In this document: positions 53,424 through 63,345 of the stretch, one piece after another
Numbering within the stretch: the first letter of the stretch is position 1
How the letters are laid out: every line of letters begins with the position of its first letter
Assembly: GCA_015179125.1 (NCBI GenBank)
Contig: WHVA01000027.1
Coordinates: 401,046 to 465,045 of the forward strand
DNA from: Gautieria morchelliformis
Taxonomy: Eukaryota; Basidiomycota; Agaricomycetes; Gomphales; Gomphaceae
DNA length: 64,000 bases
Direction: 5' to 3'
Notes under the pieces: model-generated
The model's input: the letters and a program-made list of their open reading frames with translations, nothing else
Database searches by the model: none
Told to the model about the DNA's origin: nothing
Made by a program: the position numbers and the translations under genes

Positions 53424-54685
53424 TAGCTACTCCGGCTCCCCCTCCAGGCTCTCCCTCCCTTGGCTCTCCCCCTGGACTGCCGCCTGTTCCCCCAAACGTT
53501 GCCATGATGTGAGCATTGATTGACAGACTGTTGCATGCATCAACATCTGTATCTAATACATATGAACCTCAGAACGTCGCCTCTTGTACGTCAATCCTAT
53601 TATTTGGTCATCCTCCTAATGAACCAACCCTTCGTTTAGATGTTTGGAATGCTACTTGACTGGACATTGTTTGGCGTTCTCCCTGTACAAGTCTGTAAGC
53701 CTGTGCCTCTTCCCTTCAAGTCTGCACCAACCACTTATGCCATGCAGATATTTATTACCTTTGCTTCCCTTCGGATAAGCGAGTGTTCACATGACTTGGT
53801 ATGCATCCTTCTCTTGGATTCATTGGGTCACAAACCTCACTCCCTTCTATCGCTCAGTTTACACTGTATTCGTCTTTGAGACAGTACAGACAATTCTCTG
53901 TGGGGTTGATGCGTGATATCAGTTTTGCACTGGATATGGCAACCTGATCAAGCTTTCCAACGCGTACATCTCCATGTCCTATGGCCTGATGATGAGTGCG
54001 GTCATTTCCGTCATCATACAGTGGTTCTTCTGTTACTGAATCTGTTGATTGAGCAAATCCTGGTTGCTCGCTAGCCTCATTGCTGCGGTACGTATATGCT
54101 TCTCGTCAACTCACATTGTTCTAAGACATGTCCAGATTTCTCTGATGCAGGGTGTCGCCTCGCTTATTATTGGCATTTGGGTTTGTACTTTTTTGGCATT
54201 TGTCCCATTTAACTCACTCGTGTCGACAGGGCCATATTGTTGGGAATTTCTCCATGGCCTGCGCTCACATTGATCTGGTAGCACTATATGTACGTGTCCC
54301 AGCAGTCATCACTGAATTGTCACTCAAGTTACCTTGTATGCAGATTTGGCTTATCATTCTATCCCATCCATAGATCGTTTATTCTGGTGGGTGCAGATGT
54401 TAAGAAGTAATATCGTATCGCTTGTCCATCTGCATATTCATTTCAAGAAACGAGTACTGTTGGAGAGTGGGAGTGGCGACCTTGGAGGGTCTGCTGCAGT
54501 GGGTTCAAGTTTGTACCATTTCTTACAGCATGATTTGACCATAATATTTCATTAGGAGGCCAAATTTCTGGAAAGAGATCAAGTCAGCCCATCTCCACTC
54601 CCTACTCGCTTCGATTCCCGGCATGTTTGACAATGATGCTCGACTCTGCATGCTTGACTTTGGACACCCGACTATTGCTGTCTAG
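53424..54685 (+). pseudogene. DUF6534-family seven-transmembrane protein, decayed
   Basis: This is a fungal 7TM membrane protein of unknown function. Exon 1 ends in a Pro-rich segment and PPVPPNVAM (53508). A 13-nt exon (53573-53585) between GTGAGC...CAG and GTACGT...TAG introns supplies TSPL. Exon 3 (53640-53694) reads FGMLLDWTLFGVLPVQV and exon 4 (53748 on) YYLCFPSDKR. Later parts: YTVFVFETVQTILCG, YGLMMSAVISVIIQWFF, LMQGVASLIIGIW and, after an intron, GHIVGNFSMACAHIDL. Breaks: TGA 53792, a frameshift near 53795, TGA 53914 and TGA 54037 (FFCY-stop-I, where the family has Tyr-Arg-Ile). The C-terminus may end at TAG 54683. Confidence 0.7.
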
Positions 54686-55900
54686 CTATGATTTTTCTCT
54701 CTATTCTGTGCTCGATGTTCGCGCCTACGCTTTGCTATGCGATAGCCCGCCCTGTATTTATGACCTGAAATAAAGTTCATTTGTGGCTATATACAAGTCC
54801 CAAAAGCACTTGAATACCGTGCAAAGACTGCTGCTGGCAAGCCACAAAATGCGCTAAAATGTTCATGATTACTACTGAATTTCAGCCCGTGCTGATCGGA
54901 GGAAAAAAACTTAAGGTAGCCAGTTCCAAGCTCCTTTTGAACTTCTTAGCAGTCCCTTATGAACTGATTCTCCAGGTGCCAATTGTACTGATTTTCAGGG
55001 GGTGCTCTTCCTGCAGTGTACCAGTAGAAGCTTCCATGGGTATTCTTAGGCCAGATCAAGTCCACTGAGCTATGAGTCTTGATTTGCTGAAGGAACTGGG
55101 AAGGAAGCAGCGAAGGAAGTCTTGCCACATCGAGACAGAGTGTGAGCTCTCCTTTGAACAGGGTGGCACATGGCCTACAAAGCGAGAGGCCACCTGAGAA
55201 CCGTGGCATGATCAGTCTTTATGTAACGGTATGTCGTTCCAGTTGGCGGGCCGCGGCAGCGCAAACTCAAAAACGTTTCCACAAAAAGAAAAAGAAAACC
55301 ACATACTATTTCGCAAGCTTATACTGCTGAAACGCAGTATTTGGAAGAAAAAAAACGGGGGCAACTGCCCCTCACCAGCACACAGAGACTATCCTGGCAC
55401 CAGGTACAACTAATTAATTACGATGGCATGCTTCCTTTCATGGAAATATATCCATGGGTGAACCATCTCTAAAGATCATGATCAACGCTTCATGCGGCTG
55501 CACTAACAAACTGACATCTAGTATATTGTCACAAAGCATTCCATTAGGGATGCATCATCCAAACGTTGGAAGATATCAAGTCCACAATATTGCGCAGGAG
55601 GGGCACACTAGATCTCTCGCAATTTTCTTATCCAGCCAGTAAATATTTCCTCAATACCACGGAATATTTCTGCCGGGTTTATACCCAGCAAACAACACAA
55701 AAAAAAAACCATATCACGATGCGGGAGAGGCGCGGCACATCTCAGCCGAGCGGCAGCCTCACCACCAGTAGTGGGAAGTCGCTGCGTGTAATATGCATCG
55801 AGATCACCGACTGGTGAGGCAACGGCAAGACCAGTGATGGGGTTACTAGCTTCCTCTCCTCCCATCGACTCGCGTTTCGACTGTTTAACGTTCATCTTCG
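54686..55900. other. No gene recognised
   Basis: Short frames on both strands lack domains or supporting splice sites. There are A-rich runs near 55290-55350 and 55690. Confidence 0.45.
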
Positions 55901-55929
55901 CGTCGTGAGCGGTGAGATCAGGGGATGAC

Positions 55930-56245
55930 GCGATGGGCGATGTGGTGGAGGACGATGCAAGCTACAAGATAGGCGTTGTCGCCGTTGGGACAGCCGCGGA
56001 ATTCGGTGGCTACGTTGTTGCCTCAGATATTGATGAGCGGCAAGCGCGTGGAAAAGGTTAGCCAAGACCCGCTCTTTATTATTTTCTTGGAAACAGATGT
56101 AAATTCTTCAGTCCAGAACATGCCCCTGGCGTCCTTCGCTCGGCGGGCACAGTATGGATTTGCAGAGAGAATTTTTGATTTATTCACCTTCGACGTCACT
56201 TCGGACAGTTTAAGCTCCTGGCTGCCGTTGTGGTATGAGGGTTGA
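55930..56245 (+). pseudogene. TRM11-like tRNA methyltransferase fragment
   Basis: TRM11 with TRM112 methylates guanosine 10 of tRNAs. A first block near 55960-56057 reads VGTAAEFGGYVVASDIDERQ then ARGK, resembling the SAM-binding segment of TRM11 (family pattern: GTGS, FGAYV, SDIDGRQxRGK) with part of the GTGS loop missing. After an intron-like GTTAGC...TTCAG (about 56058-56114), the frame reads ARRAQYGFAERIFDLFTFD then VTSD, matching the segment before the NPPY-type motif. The frame then ends, and the catalytic DPPYG is absent. Upstream THUMP-type sequence was not seen. It is a gene fragment. Confidence 0.5.
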
Positions 56246-56628
56246 GTATCGCGCGCGCTCGAGCTGAGCAGGGGAGACGCTGCCTGGTGGCACTTTTATA
56301 CCCCACGCCGTGTTGTGCTACATTTGTACCCAGTCTGGGCCATCGTTTGCATCTCGCCGTGGGAACCATGTGCACCAGACCGGAAGGGACCCGTTCGCGT
56401 TGGTGGCGGATGGAGGAAGGAGGAAGGTGACTTGCATCACGTGAGGCCACAGTCCTCCCACACAACATCGAAAATTCTTTACATATATATCCTTGTGGAT
56501 CCGTCCCGGCTTCATTCACAAGGAGACACTCTGTACATGAAAAAATCACCTATGAACTTCATTGTAGTTTCCGCTTACTTCGTACTACGTGTTCACCCAG
56601 GCCAAATCGGGCTAGTCCGCTCAAACGC

Positions 56629-57594
56629 TCACTGCTCCCCAATCTTCACCTCGAGGGCCCCCAACAACGTCCCCCACGCATAATCCATCATGTGCCACAG
56701 CGTGTCGTCGAACACGCCCAGCACCCCCGCGTTGCCCCACACCCCCTGCACCCTATACGCACATTCCAGCAGCTGACGGATCGTACATGTCTCCGCAATA
56801 TTCCTCATGTAGGCATGCTGCGGCTGCGTGCCCGTAAGGAGGGGGAGGAACGCCGCGAGGAGCGGCTGCGTGCGGCCTGTGTACAAGTAGTTCAGGAGGA
56901 ACCGGAAGGCGGGCGGGCTGGGGAGGCTGAGCTGGTGCACGGGAACGACGAGGCGGCGGGCCCCCGCGGGGGGTCGCGCGAGGTTCGCAGAGTGTGCCCC
57001 GGCGATTAGGGGGCGGGCGCCCCCGGGGGGAGCGCGAGTTTCGCGCAGTGCACGACGAGGACGATGGCGTGCACGGGGTGGAGCATGATGGGCTCGCTCC
57101 CCTCGGTGGACGTGGACGCTGTGATGGCGAGGACGTGCGTCGGGGGGTCGTACGCATGCGCCGCGTCGGGGAGGGTGATCTCCAGCTCGCGCGGGAGCGG
57201 CCCCGTGGTACACCTTGCATTGAGGCCAGTGGTAGCTAGAAACATGCTGGAAATTCCCGGTCAGATGCGTGGCAAGCAGCGCACGCGCAGCGACGTACCC
57301 GGCACCGATCTCCTTCAACTTGGCTTGAATATGATCGACGGACAGGTCCTCGAGCTTCGTATCGATCGCCGCGAGCGCGGCTTTCGACACCTCGCGGAAC
57401 GGGAACCGCCCGAGCTCCCTCGGGAGGGCGACCGTCTTCAGCGCGTCATCCCCGGACGTACTCGTACTCGCACTCTGCGAATCCGAAACCGCATCGTCGG
57501 CCTCAAGGGGCACGATGAGCGGGCTGGTCCCCGCCGCCGGAGGCGCGGCACGGCTGGCTGAGCGGTTGTTCGACTGTCGGGATGCATTCGGCAT
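56629..57594 (-). pseudogene. clp1-like: Clampless1-like protein, two frameshifts
   Basis: Clp1 proteins of basidiomycetes are needed for clamp-cell formation and sexual development downstream of the homeodomain mating-type factors. ATG at 57594 opens MPNASRQSNNRSAS; a helical part (VSKAALAAIDTKLEDLSVDH) follows. Near 57250 a one-base shift in a T-run moves the real reading into another frame: FLATTGLNARCTTGPLP, AYDPPTHVLAITAS and MLHPVHAIVLVVHCAKL. It returns to the first frame near 57005: VPVHQLSLPSPPAFRFLLNY, LYTGRTQPLLAAFLP and CAYRVQGVWGNAGVLGVFDD. The end is at 56629. Both shifts sit in homopolymers (GC-rich for the second), so sequencing error is possible. Confidence 0.55.
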
Positions 57595-57605
57595 AGTAAG
57601 ATGAA

Positions 57606-57800
57606 AAGTAGGGGGGTGGCGCGAGATGAAGGGTAGTGGGATGAAGGAGGGGTGGTTCAGGAACTAAGCTGGGAAACCTGCTGCCTCCCTTTATCCATTT
57701 CCAAACGCATCAGGCTGGTATCAGTGTTGCAGATATGGTCTGCGTGGGTGGTAGGTCCTAGTGTGCACTCGTTTATCGGTGCCGAATGAATCAGAGGATA
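57606..57800. repeat. 200-bp dispersed repeat, copy 2, upstream of the clampless1-like gene
   Basis: It matches 37925-38125 in the same orientation. It starts 12 bp before the clp1-like ATG (read on minus), so it covers that gene's promoter and 5' leader. Confidence 0.6.
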
Positions 57801-58270
57801 AGATACTAGGAGTGTGTAGCAAGGGCAGCACAGGGAATTTACCGCCACAAAGGATTTCCTTTCATGCAAAAATAGCAATTAGCGCCAGGATACTTCGGGA
57901 ATTACATAATGGATTCCAGGAACAGTTGGGCGCCTTAGGTAATGTTCCTTTGTTCATCAAAAAGTGAATCGCGCCCGTAACGGTGGTTGTGGGCGTCGCT
58001 TATGTCATGATTGGTAATCTTAGTCAGCCAACCAATCGCGAGCCAGCGCCACTTCCCTGTCCAATCGCGAGCGAGTGGCGCAGCCACGAGTTGACGCTAG
58101 CCGCGAGTTGACGCTGACAGCGTGGCTGGTCACGTGACCCACTCACGTCCCTCGCGACCACATACGCGAGGGTGGTCCGTGCACGGGCTTCGCTCAGTAT
58201 AAAGAGCAACGCTGGAAAGCCATCACCGGTCACTCCTCTCTGGCTGCTATATGGTTGGCTTACTCTTTTA
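57801..58270. promoter_or_regulatory. Promoter-like intergenic stretch
   Basis: It contains CACGTGACC at about 58131, tandem GCGAGTTGACGCT at about 58087-58110, and repeated CAATCGCGAGC at about 58032 and 58060. A TATA-like GTATAAAGAG lies at 58197. No gene downstream is recognised. Confidence 0.3.
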
Positions 58271-58355
58271 CCCCCAAGGAGACCCAGCAACAGCAAGAGA
58301 CACCCAGAGATAGTTTCTCTGGGTGTCTCTTGCTGTTGCTGGGTCTCCTTAGGGG
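58271..58355. repeat. Long hairpin, 40-nt arms, 5-nt loop
   Basis: Arms 58271-58310 and 58316-58355 are inverse complements at 39 of 40 positions. The loop is TAGTT. If transcribed it would fold into one nearly perfect 40-bp stem. The arms include CAGCAACAGCAAGAG and its complement. No other copy was noticed in the window. Confidence 0.95.
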
Positions 58356-58729
58356 TAATATTGCTATTTGATCCGATGTAAATTCTGTAATATTATTTTT
58401 ATCTCTTTTGTTATTGTATTTTACCATATGTACTGTATATTTTTTGACATTTTTTCGAGAAATAGATATCAATACATTATCCTGAACTTGCTAAAATTAA
58501 TGACAACAGGCTCTGCTTGCAATGTAGTTTCTTTTGTTATTATTTTATTTTGTATACTGTCTATGTTAAAACAAATATTAATAAATTTCCCTGAGTTTGC
58601 TAAAGTTAATGATAAGTAACAGCCTCTGCTTGCAAATATAAATAAGTCTATTCCTCTAATATTCACTATAAACCCTCTGTTATATTGCCCCTACAATAAA
58701 TTCACTTTGAGGCTCTTGGGGATATGTTA

Positions 58730-59090
58730 AACATGGGGATGCTACACACACTATAGGGACATGCTAGGCACACTATAGGGCAACATGCTATAAACAAGGG
58801 ACAAGCTACACACTACAGGGTGACACACCATGCATGGGGACACGCTACAAACACGGGATATGTTATGCACACTATACTTGGGGGACACTTGCATGGGGGA
58901 CATGCCACGCATGCTATACTTGAGGGTCAGACTACCCTACACATGCTATACTTGGGGACACACTACAAGTTTCGGGACACACTGCATGTGAGGACACGCT
59001 ACGTGTGAGGACATGCTGCATGTGAGGACACGCTACGGGTGAGGACACGCTACAGGTGAGGACACGCTACGGGTGAGGACATGCTATCTA
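58730..59090. repeat. Degenerate minisatellite, 17-bp unit
   Basis: The regular part (about 58985-59085) repeats GTGAGGACACGCTACGG with small changes. Leftward it becomes irregular with GGGACAC, ATGCTA and CACTATA words. Confidence 0.8.
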
Positions 59091-60060
59091 CTGAGGTTAT
59101 TAGCAGTTCAACCGCCTCTTTGGTCACCAGGCAAAACAGATAGCATAGATCTGACTTTGTACTATCCAGTCCTGGCATGTATAGCGGAGTTAGCTCACAT
59201 GAGTGTGAGCAAGGGGCACCCAGCCCTCAGATACAAAGCGATCAATTCACCACTCCCTGATGGATCAACTGCCTTTATTGTCAAGCTTGGAACACCGATC
59301 AATGAAGGCAACTTGGATGGGAGCAATAGGTGGCCTACAGCACCAACCGCAGCTGTGCAGAGTAAAATGAGAACACACATCACAAGAAAAGGAAATGTCC
59401 CACCTATCATCACATCTGTCTGCCTTGGGACTCATGCTTGGGATTTACTCAACAACAACCAAGGAAGGGACAGAGCACATCAAATCCAACTGCATTTTGG
59501 GTCTTCCCCCATTTCTGATTTTGGTATTGTTTCTATTTCTCTGAGAGTGTCACCGGAGGATCAGCTGGCATATATATATATACAAGCATTGTCAAAATTA
59601 AGGATCCCCAAGATCACTATTGGATCTATTTCACAATGCACAAGGGCAAGGAATTGCTACTGGAATGTAACATGTAAACTGTTCACTTTTGACATGTGTC
59701 TGGTGTGCATGGATTCCATTATTTTGATGAGTCCTTTCATGATGGATTTCCTGATGGCATTCCTGCATGGTTCCAAGACAGTGCAGTGACTCCCAAAGTG
59801 GCACATCAACTATGGAATGGAGCCACTTTTCTGTTCTTCAAGATGAAAGCCTTCTCAAAGCTTTGAAACCTGTGGAATATGATAATAGGCGCAATCTTAT
59901 AATACCTGATGATTCAGTCAAGACTATTACCACTTTCATGTCTAGAGTTGCTGCGAGGACCATCACAGATGTAGAGAGGGAGGTCTGCATGTTTGTATCT
60001 GTGTACGCACACTACACCAGGGAACACCCTACCCATACTGGGGTGCACTAGGAGAACCGC
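59091..60060 (+). pseudogene. Unknown coding remnant
   Basis: A frame of 238 codons (from 59073) has codon-like content from LVL-type text to about 59640 (YPVLACIAELAHMSVSKG, AFIVKLGTPINEGNLDG, VCLGTHAWDLLNNNQG), ending 59789. Another frame carries YFDESFHDGFPDGIPAWF near 59720-59780, and a third carries LLKALKPVEYDNRRNLIIPD to 60051. This looks like one old gene with frameshifts. I do not recognise it. It lies just upstream of a Helitron 3' end and could be its cargo. Confidence 0.3.
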
Positions 60061-60387
60061 AGTGCAGGTTGCAGCACAGAAACACTTTATCAAAGCTCCT
60101 CAAGGCCCTTAAGTCGGTATCCCTGCACCTTGGGCAACCCAGCTGATAATGAGGCATATGACCCAGACCTTTATGAAGTAGATGATAGGTATATATGAAC
60201 ATCCCATACGGAGAAAATGCATATAATCATCACACCTTTTGAGAATATACACACAGGGAGCACATGACATAAAGGGGACATGGGAAACATGAGAAGAGGA
60301 TATATTGTGCAAGATGCATTTTATTTACCCCAATGCATTTGACCTTACCTATGCATTTGACCTTACTGATGCATTTGACTTAAACCC

Positions 60388-60414
60388 CCGCGCGAAGCGC
60401 GGGTACCCACCTAG
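60388..60414 (+). mobile_element. Helitron 3' terminus
   Basis: CCCGCGCGAAGCGCGGG forms a GC-rich hairpin with 7-bp stem, followed by TACCCAC, CTAG and a T. Helitrons end in a hairpin about 10 bp before CTRR and insert between A/G and T. The hairpin and the CTAG-T both fit. The 5' end (TC...) and any Rep/helicase gene were not identified, so it is presumably non-autonomous. Confidence 0.6.
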
Positions 60415-60418
60415 TCTG

Positions 60419-60769
60419 TGTTGAATGAGGCGGCACTTCCGGGGTGATGACATAAGCCAATGACGCGTACAAGGTACGAGGGGCAGTGAAAGGAATAAAC
60501 AGAACAAGGAGCGCAGTAGGTAGAGTGGAAGCTATTGTAGCAGAGGTCTAGTACGGGAACCCTGGCTAGACGACTTCAGCAGGAGCTGAGAGGTCGTCGT
60601 ACAAGCGTAGGCTACTTATACTACAGAGCCCGTTGTGTTATGACGATAAGAAACGGAATGAAGGGATGAGAGACATGGAGGGAGTAAGCAACATATGATG
60701 GTTGACACATGGAAACAAGACGACACGTAGTGGATTGGGCATCGGTCAAGTATCACCAGATTCACAACA
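60419..60769 (-). mobile_element. Copia LTR (third copia family)
   Basis: The right edge is supported by the polypurine tract (minus strand GTACGGGGGAG) next to TGTTGTGAATC. The left edge TGTTGAATGAGG mirrors the CAACA at the right. The LTR is about 351 bp. The left edge could be 2 bp further out. Confidence 0.6.
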
Positions 60770-61696
60770 CTCCCCCGTACTTGAACTACCGATGAGACCA
60801 AATTTTCTTGCGAGAAAGTGGTGCTGGCCGTGCGCCAGGGGTTTTGTCAAGAGATCGGCGATGTTTTCAGTCGATGATATGGGTAATATGTTGATGACCT
60901 GCTTGTTTATTAGTTCTCGCATGTAATGGTATCGGATGTTGATGTGCTTGGTCCGTTTATGAAAGACATTGTTGGCTGCAATGTCTTTTTCACCAGACGA
61001 ATCGCAAAAAATCTCGAGTGGAAGGTCGGCAGTGAAGTCGAGTTGGTTTAGGAGGGAAAGGGTCCATTGTGCGTGTTTTGCGCACTCACAGAGCGCCATA
61101 TACTCGCCCTCAGTGGTTGACAGTGCAACAGTTCGTTGCTTCTGTGTGGCCCATGCAACAGCGCCTCCGGCAAGTATGAATGTGTAGCCGGTGGTCGAGC
61201 GGCGGTTGTCGATGTCTGAGGCCCAGTCGGAATCGCTGTACCCAACCAATTCGGTGGAGTCGTTCGATCCGTAAGTCAGCGTGACGTTTCGTGTAGCGGA
61301 CAGATAACGGAGTACGTGCTGTGCAGCGCAAAGGTGGTCTTGGGTGGGTTTGGAGCCGAATTGAGGGAGCCGATTAACGGCAAAGCATATGTCGGGTCGA
61401 GAACCTAACATCGCATACATAAGTGATCCGACGATTTGTTGGTAATTGGAGGTGAGGGATGTGTCTGAGTCTTTTTCGGCGTTTGCGACAAGTAGCGTCC
61501 CTTTGGCAAATGGGGTGTAATTTTGTTGGCAACTGAACATATTGAAGCGCGTCAGCATGCGTTCGATATAGTGAGATTGGCTGATGCTGAGTGTTTTCTT
61601 TGAACGGTCGCGAGTAATGTGCAGACCGAGGAACTGTCTGATCTCCCCTAGATCAGTCACTTTGTAGCGCATGGTGTAAATAACCTGTGTATCTAC
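60746..61696 (-). CDS. Copia reverse transcriptase C-terminus and RNase H
   Basis: The frame is open from the gypsy LTR edge (61696) and reads MRYKVTDLGEIRQFLGLHIT, ISQSHYIERMLTRFNM, IVGSLMYAMLGSRPDI and LRYLSATRNVTLTYG (end of RT). RNase H follows with GYSDSDWASDIDNRRST, VALSTTEGEYMAL, CDSSGEKDIAANNV and KHINIRYHYMREL, ending ENIADLLTKPL. No stops. The catalytic RT half is missing because a gypsy LTR begins at 61697. It ends into its own LTR on the left. Confidence 0.9.
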   Translation of the reverse strand, partial: VDTQVIYTMRYKVTDLGEIRQFLGLHITRDRSKKTLSISQSHYIERMLTRFNMFSCQQNYTPFAKGTLLVANAEKDSDTSLTSNYQQIVGSLMYAMLGSRPDICFAVNRLPQFGSKPTQDHLCAAQHVLRYLSATRNVTLTYGSNDSTELVGYSDSDWASDIDNRRSTTGYTFILAGGAVAWATQKQRTVALSTTEGEYMALCECAKHAQWTLSLLNQLDFTADLPLEIFCDSSGEKDIAANNVFHKRTKHINIRYHYMRELINKQVINILPISSTENIADLLTKPLAHGQHHFLARKFGLIGSSSTGECCESGDT

Positions 61697-61930
61697 ATGT
61701 ACATTAGTTATTACATAATCCCAGTGGGCCCCTTAGGGACCCACTGTATAGTTTATGCGTGGGAACCGACCGGCGGTCCCCATCGCATCTTACTCTTACC
61801 TGTCACTACGTAGCATTCAGAATACCACACATTGGTCAAGTTCTGTTGTGCCCTTGTGATACAAGGTCTTAAGATCGACATCCTTTACACCTTTTTGAAC
61901 TATCCTGCGGTTGATCGCCACGCAACCAAC
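61697..61930 (+). mobile_element. Probable 5' LTR of the right-edge gypsy element
   Basis: It starts TGTACATTAG at the copia break and has a stem CAGTGGGCCCC/GGGACCCACTG near 61711-61735. It precedes a gag gene. The right boundary is uncertain because no clear primer site was seen. Confidence 0.5.
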
Positions 61931-62027
61931 CGATAGTGGATTTGAAGCAATCTTGAAAAAGATCGCTGCGTCGACGACTAACAATCGTTGAGACCCTCCA
62001 GTAGACCTTCTACTGTCGGCTGCGAGC

Positions 62028-63345
62028 GTGATGATTCCACGCAGTCAAAGACGGACACGAGCGACGAGCTCGAGGTCCACGCCCCAGGCGCAGCCCAGCG
62101 ACACGACGGCTGACGCTATCCTGGACCAAGAGACCAGGACGATAGAAGATGGAGAGATCGTAGACCTCACCGCCCTCGTCCCCTCAGTAGAGGACGAGGA
62201 GAACCCCGACCACATCTCGTCGAGCGTGGCCGAAGAAGACACGACGCAGAGCAATGAGCCGGCGCTGCCCCCCCATCTCTCTCTGCCCAAGGACAAAGGA
62301 AAGGGCAGAGAAGTCTCGCCATCGTCAGACGGTAGAGCAACAACGTCGAGGCGGGCACAAAGCCACGACGCAAACCGACGCTCACGAAGCAGAGCGACGA
62401 TGATCGTCCCTGAAGGAGGACGATGGCAAAAGAGATGAGCACCAGACGATGGTCAGGACTTGGAGTACTCAAGCTCTAGTCACAAGAGCTCGAGGGCTCA
62501 CGCCATCGACCACGAGACGGCAGAAGCCCTGAACAAACAGGTGCAGGCTGCACTGCACCGAAGTACACTGACGCACCACAAGCACGATCAGCTGGCATTG
62601 CAGCTTGACAACGCCGCCGCCGCCCTAATGGCCATCGGCAAGGAACTCCACCAGGTGGAGGAGGTCAGGCTGCAAGACGCAGCCACGCTGGAGGACGTCC
62701 AGAAAGCACTCCGCCCACGCGGGGAACGCGATGCAACTCATCCGAGCTCGCGACAGTCCGCAGCTAACGAACGCAGTCGCGACGCACTCTGAAAGGAGCG
62801 AGACAAGCAGTGAATGCCACCGCCAGCCGTCCCGGTCAAACAGGACGTAAGGTTCGGGAACTAACCTCAAGAACAACCGGCTGCCCCAACGGACAGCCGT
62901 AAAACGATCCAACAGATCGTTAGAGATCAGGTCGCCTCAGAGCCTGACTCTGAAATGACGACCGAGAGCTTAGAGCTCGAAGTCGCACACTGGCAGCGTA
63001 AAGAAGCCGCAGCCATGCGCCGCCACACACGGGCACTCGAGCTACTAGCAAAGAATGCTGAAGAAACGGTGGCCCATAGCCACACCGCTCAACTACCCGA
63101 CGAGCAGCTCACGCAAGCCGTACAAGACGCACGGCAAGCACGCGCGGCCTACAACAGCAGGCTACGGATCCGCAACGCGGGACTGACCGGGGACACCAGA
63201 CACAACACGCCCCCGGATCCGAGAGCACAAAATGCTCCTGATCCCGAGCCCGGGGCCCGTCAGGGCATATAACAGACTGCCCCGCGCGGCATCACAACCG
63301 TGCGAGCGATCCATGGCCCCAACGGAAGGCCAGGGAATCCCTGAC
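62028..63345 (+). pseudogene. Gypsy gag N-terminal region with repeated stops
   Basis: One frame runs MMIPRSQRRTRATSS, an acidic segment (DLTALVPSVEDEENPD), KDKGKGREVSPSSDG, then a helical part (ALNKQVQAALHRSTLTHHKH, LVAHWQ-type EVAHWQRKEAAAMRRHTRAL). It is broken by TGA 62436, TGA 62790, TGA 62811, TAA 62862 and TAA 63270. All are one C-to-T step from CGA or CAA. A frameshift near 63340 leads into the capsid frame. I take it as the N-terminal part of the gag because the frame is shared through all five stops. Confidence 0.6.
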
